Shown here: positions 21,293 to 33,131 of the stretch, one piece after another
Layout of the letters: each line of letters starts with the position of its first letter
Position numbering within the stretch: position 1 is the first letter of the stretch
Origin: Verticillium longisporum
Lineage: Eukaryota; Ascomycota; Sordariomycetes; Glomerellales; Plectosphaerellaceae
DNA length: 64,000 bases
Assembly (NCBI GenBank): GCA_019188255.1
Contig: JAETXT010000005.1
Span: forward strand, 1,798,001 to 1,862,000
Direction: 5' to 3'
Position numbers and translations under genes: made by a program
The notes under the pieces: generated by a model
Database searches by the model: none
Told to the model about the DNA's origin: nothing
What the model saw: only the letters and a program-made list of their open reading frames with translations

Positions 21293-23584
21293 ATGGAGTC
21301 CGACTCGGAGCCTGACTCCTTCGCATCGCCGCCAAACGACGGCGCTGAAGTCGGTGCCGATGCTGTTGGCATCGGTCGCCCCTCCATGTGGAACCAGTCT
21401 GGCGAGCGTAAACTTACACGCCTGTACACTTATACCACCCTCAGCATGACACAGATCCGAAAGGCCCTCGAGGCGCTTCGTGTCTCCAACACTGATAAAA
21501 GTCCCGGCAAGGACTCGACCAACAAGAAGCTTAGCTCCAACCTCGACAAGCAACCACGTTGGCTCCGCCCTAAAAACATCAGTGATGCTCAACTTCGCGT
21601 CAATGGCCTTGCTCATGCCCCCATTCGCCGCTATGGACCCAGAAGCCCCTTGGCTCGTGCCCATGCGCCTTCAGTCTCCTCCAACGTTTCTTCGCACGAC
21701 AGTGTTGACCAGGCCATTGAAGCCGAGTCAAACATGGTCGTGGTCAGCAACCAGACAACAGGGCTCGGCATTTGGCCAGAGCCGTCGAGCCACGAGCCAT
21801 CCCTGACCGCTGTAGCCAAAACAGAGGTGAACCTTTTTCAAGCTGATCCCTCTGCTGTCTCCGGGCCACCAGACTTTGGCCTGTCCGCCGCCGCTCTTCT
21901 CCGACGATCCACCGTTCTCTCCACCTCGACCGAGATGTCATCTCGCTCTCTTCGGGAGGCTCTACCGGAGCTGGGGCGCACCGCACTCCGCCTGGTCACT
22001 CGCGTCGCCAAGCAATACACAATGATGCCTCAAATCACCGTTATTTCCGAAGGCGGTGACACTGCCGCACCAACTCACTCCGGTAATTCCGACATGTCTA
22101 GTAGTCCCTGGTTGGAGGAAGAGGAAGGTAGCGATCGACTCCCGATCGACTTCCGCCCACGCCCGGGTTCATTTCTCCGCCTCGATCATCAGCTCCGACA
22201 ACAGATTGGCTGTCTGCCCGGCGTCGATCAGCACGACTTCAGATCATGTTACTGTTACGTCAGGGACGAGTTGACCGCCGAGCACTGGGTTCACGAACAC
22301 GGAGTCTCTGGTGATGCTGAACATGTCTTCCTGCATGGCCTTGCTGCGACGCCAAACATCAAAGCACGCGATCCTTTCGGCAACACGTATCTTCACCTCC
22401 TCGCAGCCCGAGACGGCCCTCTTCGCCGCATCACCGACGCTATTGCCATAGCGCCCGACCCGTTGGCGACGAACAGTGCCGGCGAGACTTTTCTGCACCT
22501 GCTGGGCAGCTCTTGGTACAGCAGCTCGACAATCACGAACCAGCTCGTACATCCCTTGAAGACGCTGGAACGAGGCGGACATGACATTTACGCCTGCGAC
22601 GCTTCTGGTCGCAGCATTTTTCACATGCTCGAGGACATGGTCGAGAATAAGACTCTACTCAACCGTTTCCTTCATGGGTTCGAAAGCCAACGCTACCACC
22701 GCCGCGACGCCTTCGGCTCGGCCCCTGGTGCAGCCCCGATCATCAATGGGCATCTCTACGCTCCCAATGGCGATCGCTTCACTGCATGGAGCCAGACGCC
22801 CCCTCTACAAGATCAATCAGGCGTACCAGCCGCTGCGTCTGCCCCGCCATCCTTGTCTGACGAAGCCGCCTTCCAGGCCCTCCGGAACGCTCGCCTCATG
22901 GGGCTCGTGCGTCACTCTCAGTCGAAGCCGCTCATGGAGGACCACAAGGGAAGAAATGGCCTGCATTGTCTGGCTGCTGCCATCCTCAGCGAGGACACAT
23001 TACTCGCGAAATACAACACGCCGCCTCCAGGCTCCCATTCGCCTGGCGCCCACCCAAACCCTCGTAAGCGCCGCCTCAACACCCCCTGTACAGACCGTAA
23101 ACTCTCCGACGCCTCCCGCGGCCGACTCAACGTCCGCGCCGACATTCTACACAACCTGTTAGCCTGCGGCGTTGACTCCAATCACTATGCACACGACGGC
23201 ACGACTCCTCTCATGGCCTTTGTCGCCCGTCTCCCCGAAGATGGTGACCACAAGGGACCGGTCGTCATACTCGAAAAGCTCATCGACAACGGCGCCCGGA
23301 TCGAGGCCCGCAATCGCCAGGGCGAGACCGCACTACATGTCGCTGTGCGATGCGGACGCAAGCTTGCCGTGCGGACCCTGGTCAAGCGCGGAGCCAGCGT
23401 GCACGCACGCAACGCTGCAGGCCGAAGTGTTCTCGACGTGGCGGACAGCCGCATGTTCTGGTCGCGCAACCAAGAGAAAGAATATTCACATTACGAGGCA
23501 TGCCGGGCGTGGTTGTCTGGGGAGGAGGCGCGGGCCGTGCAGCAGCCGACAGTTGCGCAGGAGTGGGCGTGGCGGGAGCTGTGA
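21293..23584 (+). CDS. Ankyrin-repeat protein, single exon
   Basis: 763 aa in one exon. The start is ATG 21293 (MESDSEPDSF); upstream in-frame codons contain no ATG. The N-terminal 300 residues are Ser-rich and low in structure. Ankyrin-type units occur at about residues 350-760: DPFGNTYLHLLAA, NSAGETFLHLLGS, DASGRSIFHMLE, DHKGRNGLHCLAA, HDGTTPLMAFVA, NRQGETALHVAVRCG and NAAGRSVLDVA. The LIDNGARIEA and LVKRGASVHA helices are typical. No enzyme domain or membrane segment is seen. Ankyrin repeats indicate protein binding; the partner is unknown. A nucleotide-rich Ser/Pro tract precedes the repeats, so this may be a scaffold or regulator. Confidence 0.85.
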   Translation: MESDSEPDSFASPPNDGAEVGADAVGIGRPSMWNQSGERKLTRLYTYTTLSMTQIRKALEALRVSNTDKSPGKDSTNKKLSSNLDKQPRWLRPKNISDAQLRVNGLAHAPIRRYGPRSPLARAHAPSVSSNVSSHDSVDQAIEAESNMVVVSNQTTGLGIWPEPSSHEPSLTAVAKTEVNLFQADPSAVSGPPDFGLSAAALLRRSTVLSTSTEMSSRSLREALPELGRTALRLVTRVAKQYTMMPQITVISEGGDTAAPTHSGNSDMSSSPWLEEEEGSDRLPIDFRPRPGSFLRLDHQLRQQIGCLPGVDQHDFRSCYCYVRDELTAEHWVHEHGVSGDAEHVFLHGLAATPNIKARDPFGNTYLHLLAARDGPLRRITDAIAIAPDPLATNSAGETFLHLLGSSWYSSSTITNQLVHPLKTLERGGHDIYACDASGRSIFHMLEDMVENKTLLNRFLHGFESQRYHRRDAFGSAPGAAPIINGHLYAPNGDRFTAWSQTPPLQDQSGVPAAASAPPSLSDEAAFQALRNARLMGLVRHSQSKPLMEDHKGRNGLHCLAAAILSEDTLLAKYNTPPPGSHSPGAHPNPRKRRLNTPCTDRKLSDASRGRLNVRADILHNLLACGVDSNHYAHDGTTPLMAFVARLPEDGDHKGPVVILEKLIDNGARIEARNRQGETALHVAVRCGRKLAVRTLVKRGASVHARNAAGRSVLDVADSRMFWSRNQEKEYSHYEACRAWLSGEEARAVQQPTVAQEWAWREL

Positions 23585-24782
23585 GCACGGTGTTTGAGAG
23601 CAGTGTTGCTTTGCGGCGGGGCGTGGGGAATAAAGAAAAGAATTTGTTTTCACATATGGGGTTTTTTGGTTTTCATCGGCGCTTGGCTTTAGGGACGGAC
23701 GGTGCTCCGTATTGGGTGTTTGGAGTTTGGATGTACAGCGTGGCCACGAAGTACGATGATGACTGAGGATGGACGAGACACGAGCTATGGCGATATGGGA
23801 TATGAGCCTACGGGTTGGAAGTGATGGGTTGGCCTGGCCAGGATCTTAGCGTCTGTCTGTTCTGCTTGCCGTCGGCTGGGATGCCGATGTGTACTATTCG
23901 ACTTTGCCTCATCCTACCCGCAAGTTCCTGCCATGACGTTTTGTGCCTGTCGACATTTGATCGTGGATGGGCATGTCGAAGTACACGCAATCAGTGCTCG
24001 ACTGCCTCAATTCCAGGTGGCCCGCGCAACATGGCGACATAAGCTAGATAGGTAGGCACCGAGGCCCATTGGCAGGGCGACGAGCCAAGCACCAGGCCGC
24101 GGCTGCCTGGCGCCGCAGTCAGGTCACGGCGAAGAAGGCCACAGCTACATGTCGCCGCGAGACAAGACGGCACGGCAGCCACTGTCAAGGTTGAAATCGT
24201 ACACTGCATTTCGTCTATGTATTCGTCTTGAATGCTGCCTATCCGCGCGCGAGAGAAAGAGATAGAGAACGCGTGGGGACCTCCTCCTAGCCCGTTGTCA
24301 CCACCACGGTCAAGGGAGGCCAGAAAAAAAAAAGGAAAAAAGACCGCCCACGCTCTCACTTCTCTTCTCGTTTCGTCCCGGTTCCTGATTAAACCATGGT
24401 GTCCCCTTTCCCCGCTCCCCCTTCCCAACGCCTACCGTACATTTCGCATTTCTACGAAGGGAGGCGTGGCGGACCTCTCTCGTTGATTCGATTCGATCGT
24501 ACGGCTCCCTACGTGTTTTGTTTTTCTCCTTGATTCGACCTCCCCCTTTGCCCGCCTCACACTTCCCCATTTTGGAGGAAAAGGAAGGCCAAAGAAATCA
24601 AAAGCTGCACCCCCGTTCGAGGCTCGTCACCAAGTGTCGAGACGGCAGAGGGTTTCAGTGAAGAAGGTGCCCTGACAGATCTTGACGCGGACCGGACCAG
24701 GCCTCGCGCAAGAAAAACCAGCCTTCTACATATTGGCTGGGTAGGGCACATGGGCATTTTCTTTGTCCACAGAAACGAAAGC
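23585..24782. other. Convergent 3' flanks, no gene seen
   Basis: 1.2 kb between the ankyrin gene (+) and ERD2 (-). No reading frame with family character. The stretch at 24500-24780 is probably the ERD2 3' untranslated region. Confidence 0.5.
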
Positions 24783-25710
24783 CTACACGGGCAGCTTGAA
24801 CTTCTTGCCCTTGAGGACCTTTGTGTAGTAGATCCAGAAAAAGTCGCTGTAGAGGACGGTCTGGATGATGCCGGCGACGATGGCGATCCAGTCGACCTTG
24901 TGCCGGGGCTCGGTGAAGTAGCGGTAGATCCAGTTGGGAATGTAGAGGGCGCGGTAGCTGCCGAGGGCGAAGAGGTAGTGGGTGGTGATGGTCTCGGCCT
25001 CGCCGGTGCGCTGCAGCATGAAGAGCTGGGGCAGGATAGCGACGGCCTCGAGCCAGATGGAGAAGGCCCAGAGGATCTCGAAGAAGCTGTAGTAGTAGGG
25101 GAAGAGGAGGGCCATGACGGCGGCGCCGCCGAGGAGGTACTGGACGCGGAACGTGTCGAGGTTGGCATCATTGGTCGGCTTGTAGGCTGTCGTCATGAGG
25201 TAGATGATGTAGCCTTGGGAGCCGATGAACATGAGCTTGAAGAGGAGGTTGTAGGCCGTGTTGGTCGTGAAGAGGTCTGGACATGTTAGCTGGCATGTCT
25301 GGAGAGAGGCTTGCTGGGGCGGCGACAGCAGTAGCAAGGGCGGCAGAGGCGAGCGTACCAAGATACCTGGTGACGTAGACCAAAAGATAGAGGGCTTGAG
25401 ACTTGAACGAGATACCGGAACAGCTCTGTCAAGGAGGGAGGCACAGGGTTAGCTGGCATGGCCATCATGGTGGGCTGATGAGGGGACGCCGTAGACGGTA
25501 GACGGGATCTTGCGTACGTTCAGCTGGACCATCTTGTGGAGGAGAATGATAATGCTCGCCAGATGCGAGAGATCCGCTGCAGAGATTGCATCGTCAGCTT
25601 CGTCGCCCTAGTGTGGCCTGCGCGGGATGAAGCTTGCGCGCGCGCTCAGATGCGCAGAGCGCCCCAAGGGACAAGGCACACATACCAAGGATCCTGAAAA
25701 TGTTCAACAT
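24783..25710 (-). CDS. ERD2: ER lumen protein retaining receptor (K/HDEL receptor)
   Basis: Seven-membrane-segment receptor that returns HDEL-tagged ER residents from the Golgi. It is 214 aa in four exons: 25710-25686, 25576-25518, 25425-25359 and 25276-24783. The N-terminus [20 protein letters not shown] is the family hallmark. Further signatures are [24 protein letters not shown]-type [44 protein letters not shown], and [21 protein letters not shown] near the C-terminus. The C-terminal tail ends KGKKFKLPV, with a dilysine-like sequence for retrieval to the ER. Length matches yeast and animal homologues. The very short exons make it easy to miss its 5' half. No frame breaks are present. Confidence 0.95.
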
Positions 25711-26554
25711 GATGACGTCGGGGTTGCCCCTGGGGCGGCTTCAAGTGGTGATGGACAACGTGTTCGGGGCGCTGGCTGCTTTGGGGAGCAGCGAGAAAGG
25801 TCGAGGAAGGACGGCGAAGGCGATTTGAGGTTGTTGAAAATGACTGGCAGGGCGTGTTGAAGCTTCGACGTGATGGGTTATCGAAGGGACACTTGAAAGG
25901 ACACGAAACGCGATTAGGGAGCTGATTGGATTGGGTCCTGTAAGGTACCTTGCCTGAGGTGACCTGCCGTCACTGGTAAGGCCTGGACTGGGGCTTCCTA
26001 GGGAGACGGGCCGCTAGCCGGGTACGAGCTCCAGGTGAGACCTCCCCCCTAACTCTCCCTCGCTCGCCCACACGCGTACAGACCCACAGGCCGGCCGCCT
26101 TCCTCCCTGGAATCTGGAGCTGAGGTAATCACATCGGCATTAGGTACCACCGACTTCCGAATCCATGGGGGCTTCGATTGGGATGCCGGAGGGGCCGCTT
26201 CAATGTGGGTCCGTTCGGTGGGTTCAAGGGTCCGAGGTCGTGACGTCGATTTCTAAGCCGCCCAGCTGCCTGGCCTGGCGCAGGCAAGAGCCCATGTTCG
26301 CCTAATGTAAGGTCGGTAGGACGATGTTCTCAGCCCTTCAGCGCATTTCTGTCGCCATCATTTAAGTATGCCGTTGCGCCATTGACTTGCTTGTCTTGCC
26401 TGTCTTTGAAAGAGGGGCACCTTTGGCACAAATCTTCAACTGCAACATCAACATCACCAGAGTTCACTGTCGCACTTGCCCAGGATCGCATCACCAACAA
26501 CACAACATCGAACCCTACCTACCTAGGTACCTAGATAACGCAGAACAACAAGTC
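25711..26554. other. Divergent promoter region (ERD2 / WLM protease)
   Basis: 844 bp between two divergent genes. It contains the palindromic CCTACCTAGGTACCTAG motif at 26514-26534, immediately before the WLM start, and GGTACCTTGCCTGAGG-like words near 25940. No gene. Confidence 0.55.
26514..26534. repeat. CTACCTAGGTAC palindromic element
   Basis: The sequence CCTACCTACCTAGGTACCTAG lies 20 bp upstream of the WLM protease ATG, so it falls in the 5' leader or core promoter. Same word as at 19391 and 52957. Confidence 0.7.
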
Positions 26555-27632
26555 ATGGCCGACTCCAACGCGGCATCCCCGAGGGTGCCGGACCCCTCCT
26601 ACGACTCGGACGCCACGACATCAGAGATCACCATCACCATCACGCACCGCAACATACCCTACACCTTTGACTTTGACCCCTCAGCAACCCTCGCCGACCT
26701 ATCCAACGCCATCGCCGACCAAATGTCTATACCCCACGCCACCCAGAAGCTCCTCATCCCCAAACACGGCCTCCAAAAGCCTCCGTTCGCAAACCCACTA
26801 CCCCTCTCGCCCCTCCAATCCACCAAGATCCAGCTCCTCGCCCCGCCGCCAGCAGAGCTCGCCTCCCTCCACGCAGCCTCCGAACTGGCCTCCGCCCGCG
26901 CCGCCTCCCGCGCCGCAGCGCGCCGCGCCCGCCCCTCCGCCAGCGCCCGACCGACCTCGAATCCCATCTCGACCCTGTCCTCGTCCTCGTCGTCATCATC
27001 GACCTACACCTTCCTCACCGTCCGCCCGCTGCCCTTCCTGCCGCGCCCGGAACAGAGCCTGGCGCTGCTGAACCGCCTCAAGGCCGACCCGCATCCGCGC
27101 CAGCATGGCCAAGCACGCCTTCACCGTCCAGCTGCTCACCGAGATGGAGCCCCTCGCCAACACGTCCTCGACCCACGAGGGCACGACGCGCCTGCTCGGC
27201 CTCAACCGCAACAAGGGCGAGGTCATCGAGCTCCGCCTGCGCACAGACGCCCACGACGGCTACCGCGACTACAAGACCATCCGCCGCACCCTGTGCCACG
27301 AGCTCGCCCACAATGTCCACAGCGACCACGACAAGGACTTCTGGGCCCTGTGCCGCCATATTGAGCGCGAGGTCGAGGCCGGCAGCGGCGGCCACACGAT
27401 TGGCGGCGGCGGCTACACTGCGCCGGCGAGGGGCGGCGACGGGGACGAAGACGAGGACGTCGACGACCACGGCGGCTGGCAGGGCGGCGAGTTTGTCGTG
27501 GGCGGCGGCAGCGCGCCGAGTCAGGGGCTCAGTCGGCGGGAGATCCTTGCCAAGGCTGCCGAAGAAAGGTTGAAAAGGATGAACATGGACAGGCCGGACG
27601 GTGGAAGGCCAGATTCGGGACCATCCTCGTGA
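26555..27632 (+). CDS. Ubiquitin-like plus WLM-domain metalloprotease (2-nt loss near 27088-27091)
   Basis: Wss1/SPRTN-related zinc protease family, about 359 aa after bridging, single exon. Residues about 22-95 resemble a ubiquitin-like fold (ITITITHRNIPYTFDF ... KIQLLAPPPAEL). An Ala/Arg-rich linker and Ser run follow. The WLM domain has TEMEPLANTS, GLNRNKGEVIELRLR, the catalytic HELAHNVHSDH (HExxHxxxxxH: two His, one Glu and the third metal ligand) and FWALCRHIE. The C-terminus is Gly/Asp-rich with a helical QGLSRREILAKAAEERL segment. WLM proteins act on DNA-protein crosslinks or SUMO/ubiquitin conjugates in yeast; a similar role here is inference. The frame switches between LNRLKADP and IRASMAKHAF, explained by a C and a G missing from CCCC/GG. 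Confidence 0.85.
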
Positions 27633-28181
27633 TCGGATCTGTTTTCTTTCGATTCAAGAGTTATCAGCATAGCAAGCGTTGCATTTGGTCCCCTTAGATT
27701 CCGTCCACGTTGAGACATAATTAGAGATTCTCTCAGCACCATCATCGCAATTCATTCATCAGAGTAGACGCGCAAGTGACATGATCGCAATTGAGCTACC
27801 TAGCCAAGGCAACCCCTGTTTTCCGTACTCCATACACTGTACTCAACAAATCGACACGCAAACGAAAAAATCAACTGACCCCTCGCAATCCATGCTACTC
27901 CAGCGCGTGCCCATGACACCCGGGAATTCACAGTCCCCCCAGGCTAAAAGTAACCCAATTTCCTTTCCCCACGCTTGTGCGGTATGTACCGTGGCCCATT
28001 ACCTTGGCTCCCGATGGGTGCAAGAAAAAGGTCAGTATGGCGACCCTCGACCCGCATACCTATCAGCTCCAGATTATGTCGAGCTTGGTTAAGCTTCTCC
28101 TGCAGGGATGCCTCTCTATGTACTAGAAATCGTCATGTCGTCAAATTGCGAGACAACAAGCTCGCCTGCCGTGTGGAAAAC
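27633..28181. other. Convergent 3' flanks, no gene seen
   Basis: 549 bp between the WLM protease (+) and the EDC4-like gene (-). No coding signal was recognised. Confidence 0.5.
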
Positions 28182-28876
28182 TCAGCCGTAATGGCGAGTG
28201 CTGTGAGTTTCAAGCGTGCGCTTGGCAACGCCCATCATCTGGGAGAGGTTCTTCAGGATCGGATCGTTGCCACGAGTGCTGCTAATCCGAACAAACAGGT
28301 TCTCCGTATTGGTAATGATGAGGTGGAAAATCTTGGGGGTGATGGCGCGAGCATCGGCCTCCTGTATATGGTCAGACTCTGTTCTCGAGTGGGCTAGCAG
28401 ACGGAAAAAAACATACCATGTTGTCAAAATCAGTACTGATCTTATGAACGACCACCTCGAGCCAGGCAACACGCTCACGGGTAACAGAATCGAGGCTCTG
28501 GCAAATCGTGGTTGCGATTGTGAGCAGGAGCAGACCAGGCATGCCATCAAGAACCAGCTGCGGGCTGTACTTGCTCATGAGTCGGTCGAAAATGAACTGC
28601 TCACGACCAGACTGCAGCCAGCGAAGCAGGGCATCTTCAGTCCTGCCTGCTTTGATAAGACCATCAATCCGAGCCACGCAGTCAGCCAGCTCCTGGTCAA
28701 ACTCCTCTTCGCCCTGGCTTTCGTTGGCGAGGGTGAGGGCCTGTGAGTTGGCATGACTCTGCTGGTAGGGAGCCCCGTGTTGTCCATGTCCGTGCGAAGA
28801 CGTCTGGGACTGCTGATAGCCCACAGAACGGTGCTGCGATGCCTCGGGGCTCTGCATCGAACCGTAATGCTGGCTA

Positions 28877-28912
<36 letters not shown>

Positions 28913-31900
28913 ATGTGCTCCTGCATTCGCTGGACCTGCTGCTGCATCTGGGTGAGGCCCTGGCTGTGGACCTGGCTAGGTCCCTGGCCGTGACGCGGCC
29001 CATACTCCTGGCCCTGGATAGCCGGTGGGAGCTGGTGCTGCTGAGCAGGGATCGGCTGCTGCAAGGGCCCAGGGTTGTTCGTCGTCTGCTGCTGGAAGCG
29101 AATGAACTCGGTTTGGAACTGCTCCTGTGTGGATGCCATGCCAGATACCATGCTGGTCAACTGCGCGAAAGCAGTGTGCAGCTCATCGATCTTCTTGCTA
29201 TCAGCAGCACGCTGTTCGTGAAGTGCTGTCATCTCGGCGTGGTGCTGACGCTGCAAATCGTCGGCAACCTGTTGGCAAGCTGTGGTAGCCATGGCGGTGA
29301 AAGCAGTCGACATCTGGTTGGTCAGGGAGTGGACAACTTCGCGTTGGACGTTCGCAGCAACTGTGGACCCAACACGGTCGGAGAGTCCCTTGATGAAGTC
29401 GGTGCTCTGCAGAGCATGCTGTGTTGCCGAGGGAAGGCTCTTGTTGATCTCCTTCTGAATGGTCTGCGACAGCTGGCGGTTTGTACCAGAGCTGAACTGC
29501 TCCGAGACCGCCTTGCGCGCAACATCCGATATGGTAGGCATAGCGAGGTCAAACTGTCCCTGGATCAAGGATTCCAAGACTTTCTGAGTGTTCTCATTGA
29601 GGACATCAGAGATCATGGTCAACAAGGTCTTCTGATGCTGGTCAAAGTCTTTCTCTCGCTCGCGCTGTCCGTCTTCCAGCTTGGTGTGAAGTGACTTGAT
29701 GGCGGCATTGATGGTACCGGCGAAGCTGCTGTTCAGACGAGACTCCATCGTTGTCAGAGAATTCATGACCGTCTCGATAGACTCCATCGACACATAGCTG
29801 GAAGGCACCGCAGGAACAGCAGCGGTGGCGCTCTTCGAGTCTTTGGGGGTGACACGAGGTGACTGGCTGCCACCGTTGGATTGCGACTGCGATTCGGCGG
29901 CCAGAGCGGCAGCTGCAGCGACTGCGGCCGCCTTCTTCTTACGACCCTTACGCTCTGCCTTCTCAGGCTTCTCGTCCTTGACAGCAGCGGGCGTGGGAGT
30001 GTCCTCATCCTTGGATTCCTGCTTCTTGGAGGAAGCCGCGGGGCGCGTGGCGGTCTCATCCTGGGAAGAGGGCGCGGTGTGCGCAGTAGACTCTTTGGTG
30101 TTGGAACGAGCAGGAGCCGGAGGCGCAGGTGCAAGCTCCTGATGGGCGGGCTCGGCCGGGAGGGCATGAGGTGGCTTGAGCTTGGAAATGCTCACAACAC
30201 CGGCATCGACAGCGGAGACCGGTGCAAGGACCTTGTTGTCTTTGGACCAGCCGAGCTCAGCCTGCTTGATCAAGAGACACGCGACACCCTTGGAGTGCAT
30301 CGCATAAAGCTCGAACAAGGTCGGCTCGTCAGAATCTTGGCTCATGGCAGGGGTGGACAGCAGATCGAGACTGCGCAGGATTCCCCGGTTGGCAAATGAG
30401 TACTCGCGGACACCGCTAATGACCGCGGTCGAGTCAGGCTGGGGAATGGTGGTGTCATGATCGATGAGGCGCTTGATGTAGTCGACCTGCGAAACGCTCT
30501 TGAGGTTATACTTTGGGGCCGATAGGTGGGCGAAGTAGATCGAATTGCGTGTTGGATGACCAATGATCAACATGCCGGTAGGCGCGTGGTACATGACGCT
30601 GCACACTGCGTCTGACTCCTTGCTGTGTGGGAGGTTGAACTCCTGAACGGGCTTACCGAGGGCCAGGTCCCAAAGCTGGAGTGTGTGGTTCTGCTTCATG
30701 CCGATAATCATGTAACGCAGCGCGCAACGCTTCTGGTAGGGGCGGAGCTTATCCACCAAGAGAACCGAGGTCGGCCATGCCTTTTCGCCTTCCGGCGTAC
30801 TCGTCAGGGTCAACATGGGCTCTTTGACCTCCAGAGAAGTGTGCGCAGGGTAGGGGCGCGAGGGTCGCTGCCCTCCTTGGCTGCGGTGAGATCTCGAACA
30901 TCCCAGAACTTGACGCGGCCAGACTTGTCAAGCGAAACGATGACGGTATCGTCCTGGCTGAAGGTGAAGTCCTTGCCAGCCTTGCCAGTGTTGATTTTCA
31001 ACGAACACTGTTTAGCCAGTTGCTCCGTGTCGACGACACGGTCGTGTCCAGGCTTGAAGAGGTTCTGCTGCATGATGAACGAAGGCCAGATAATGTTAAT
31101 AGACTTTCCGCGGCCAACAGCAAAGAACTCGGGGTGAATGGTGGATGAGCGGGCGCGAGTCTTGAGCACTCCACCCGGCGAATCTCCCTCGTGGAACGAC
31201 ATGGCAGGAAGGGAAAGGCCATACTGCTAAGGGTTCGAGTCCTCAATGTGGCCCTCTTCACCATTGCGCTTCTGCACCCAGGCGACGGGGCCGCTGATGC
31301 CAGGACCAATGATGGTCTCCCGGTGCGCGCCGTCGTGGTCAGGGGCGGTGCAGGACATGGCGACGTTGAAGATGCGGTCCTTGGTGTCGGTGAAGATCTT
31401 GGCATCTCTACCATCTTCCTGACGGATGACGCGCAGACCGCCAGCCTTAGACATGCCGTACACCATGTACCGCTCCGTGGCCGTATAAAGGTTACGGTCG
31501 ATCTGGTCAAACTCCTTCTTGAGGCGAGCGATATCCATAATAGCCTCGTCACGCAGCTGAGGACGCTCAATGTCGCCATTGTCGTTGACTTGAATGCTGA
31601 TCCACGGCTTCATAGGGAAGTTGTAGACCTTTACAGGCTGCGCAGGCTCTTCCTCGATGACGACGATCTCATCCTGGTCGGCGCTTTCCCAGCTGTCAGC
31701 GACGCCGTCAGCTGCCTCATTGGAGTGATCGGCGTGTCCGGCAGCAGCGTCCTCGACGATCTCACGAACCTCGAGAGCGGCCTCGGGTGACATGATCTTT
31801 TCGAGAGCACCGCTGTTCTCGGCCCGGTCCAGCTCCTTCTTAATGGCTAGGGCAGCATGCTGCGCAATATCTTCAAATTCCTGCTCGGTCCTCGCGTTAT

Positions 31901-33131
31901 CCAAGTCGTCAAGGTCCTTCAGGTAATCAGATTGGTCAGGCTCGTCCTCGGCGCGGGCAAGTGCCTCCTGAGCTTCCTGGTCCGCCGTTTCAGCAAGATC
32001 ATGCATAGCTTCCGAGACAGTCTCCGGGTTCCTGTCAGCACGGCCCGGACTGGCAAGTGAGGCCGCAGAGCCGGGCGTCGGGTTGCCAATGGCGTTACCC
32101 GCAGGAGACACAGTGCTGTGAACAGCCTGGCTGCGGAGGCTCTGGGGGCTAGCGAGAGGGCTCCGCTCGTGGCTGATGTTCTTGCGGCCTGCACCTGGAG
32201 GCGTAGGCGAGCCGTCTCCCTTCTTCAGGATCAGGAAGGGAGGTCCAGCGGGAGACTGTCCGGCCGAGTGGGCGTGGGGCACAGCCGCGTTGCTGGACTT
32301 GGGGGTATGGTGCTGTGACGACGAGGTCTGGTGATCCTCGTAATTGTTGTAGCTGTTGCCAAACAGCCTAGACACAGGAATGCTACCATCCTGGTTGGGT
32401 TGGAACGAGTACGAGCCGTAGCCGGCGGCAGGCTGCTCGTAGTGATGCCTGTCGGAGGTCTCGTACTGGTTGTGCTGGGATAGGTGCGAAGAACTCTGTC
32501 CCTGCGATGCGTTCTCCAGGACATGGTGCAGATGCCTGGAGGTATCGACGGGTGACTCGTTCGACTGCTGGAAGCTGCCGTGGCGAGAGCCCTCGTTTAG
32601 GAGAGGCTGATCGTTTTGGCTGGGCTTCGGGCGGTTGAGGAGATTAAGCAGGTAAGTGCGTGTCTCGTCGGGCGGCGACGCAGCACCAAAGGTCGCGGTC
32701 GGCGGAGCATCGTGTTGCTTGGGCTCCTCGTTCTCGTGGCTTCCGCTCATGAGAGCACGGAGGAGACCAGTAGGGTCCTGCGACGAAGGGGCAGGGGCCA
32801 AGATCTGCGTCGGGAAAGGAGCAGGGGCCTGCATAGCAGGACCTGCCTGGTGCTGATGCTGATGCTGAGCTTGATGATGCGACTGTTGGTGGTGCTGGAG
32901 AGGGTGCTGCGGCTGTTGCTGCTGCTGCAACGGCGGCTGCGGCTGGTGCTGTTGAAAATGCTGGAACGAGTCCTGACTCTGCTGGAAAGTCTGGGCTTGA
33001 GCCTGCGACGGCTGGCCGCCAGCACCGCTGAACTTGAGCAAGTTCAGCAGGTTGGAAGTGCGGTCACCAGTGGGAGGAACCATGGCGCCGGTGGGAGGAG
33101 TTGGAGCTGGAGGTGGCAAAGGCGACACCAT
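28182..33131 (-). CDS. EDC4/Ge-1-like mRNA-decapping scaffold with WD40 region (frame shift plus in-frame TAG)
   Basis: Large P-body type protein of about 1631 codons. Exons are 33131-28417 and 28361-28182 (intron donor GTATGT). The N-terminus is Gln-rich and disordered (QPSQAQAQTFQQ...). The WD40-like middle holds YMVYGMSKAGGLRVI, IIWPSFIMQQ, VSLDKSGRVKFWDVRDL, NHTLQLWDLALGKPV and HPTRNSIYFAHL. A Lys/Ala-rich linker and a coiled coil (MESRLNSSFAGTINAAIKSL) follow, with a polyQ run and a C-terminal alpha-helical domain (DQELADCVARIDGLIKAGRTEDALLRWL). This order matches EDC4/S. pombe Pdc1. ATG 33131 is the first Met. Two defects are present: TAG at 31229-31227 in frame between EDSNP and QYGLSLPAMSF, and one missing base near 30836-30844 joining PRAPTLRT to LEVKEPMLTL. 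Family assignment rests on architecture, so other WD40 scaffolds are possible. Confidence 0.7.
28882..28912. repeat. CAG/CTG triplet repeat coding for Gln10
   Basis: Ten CAG codons (minus strand) encode a polyglutamine run in the EDC4-like protein, next to further Gln-rich sequence. Length polymorphism is likely. Polyglutamine tracts are common in P-body components. Confidence 0.9.

Noticed and set aside
27088..27091. Intron between the ubiquitin-like and WLM halves
   Set aside because: The gap is too short and lacks splice signals; two lost bases restore a family-like junction.
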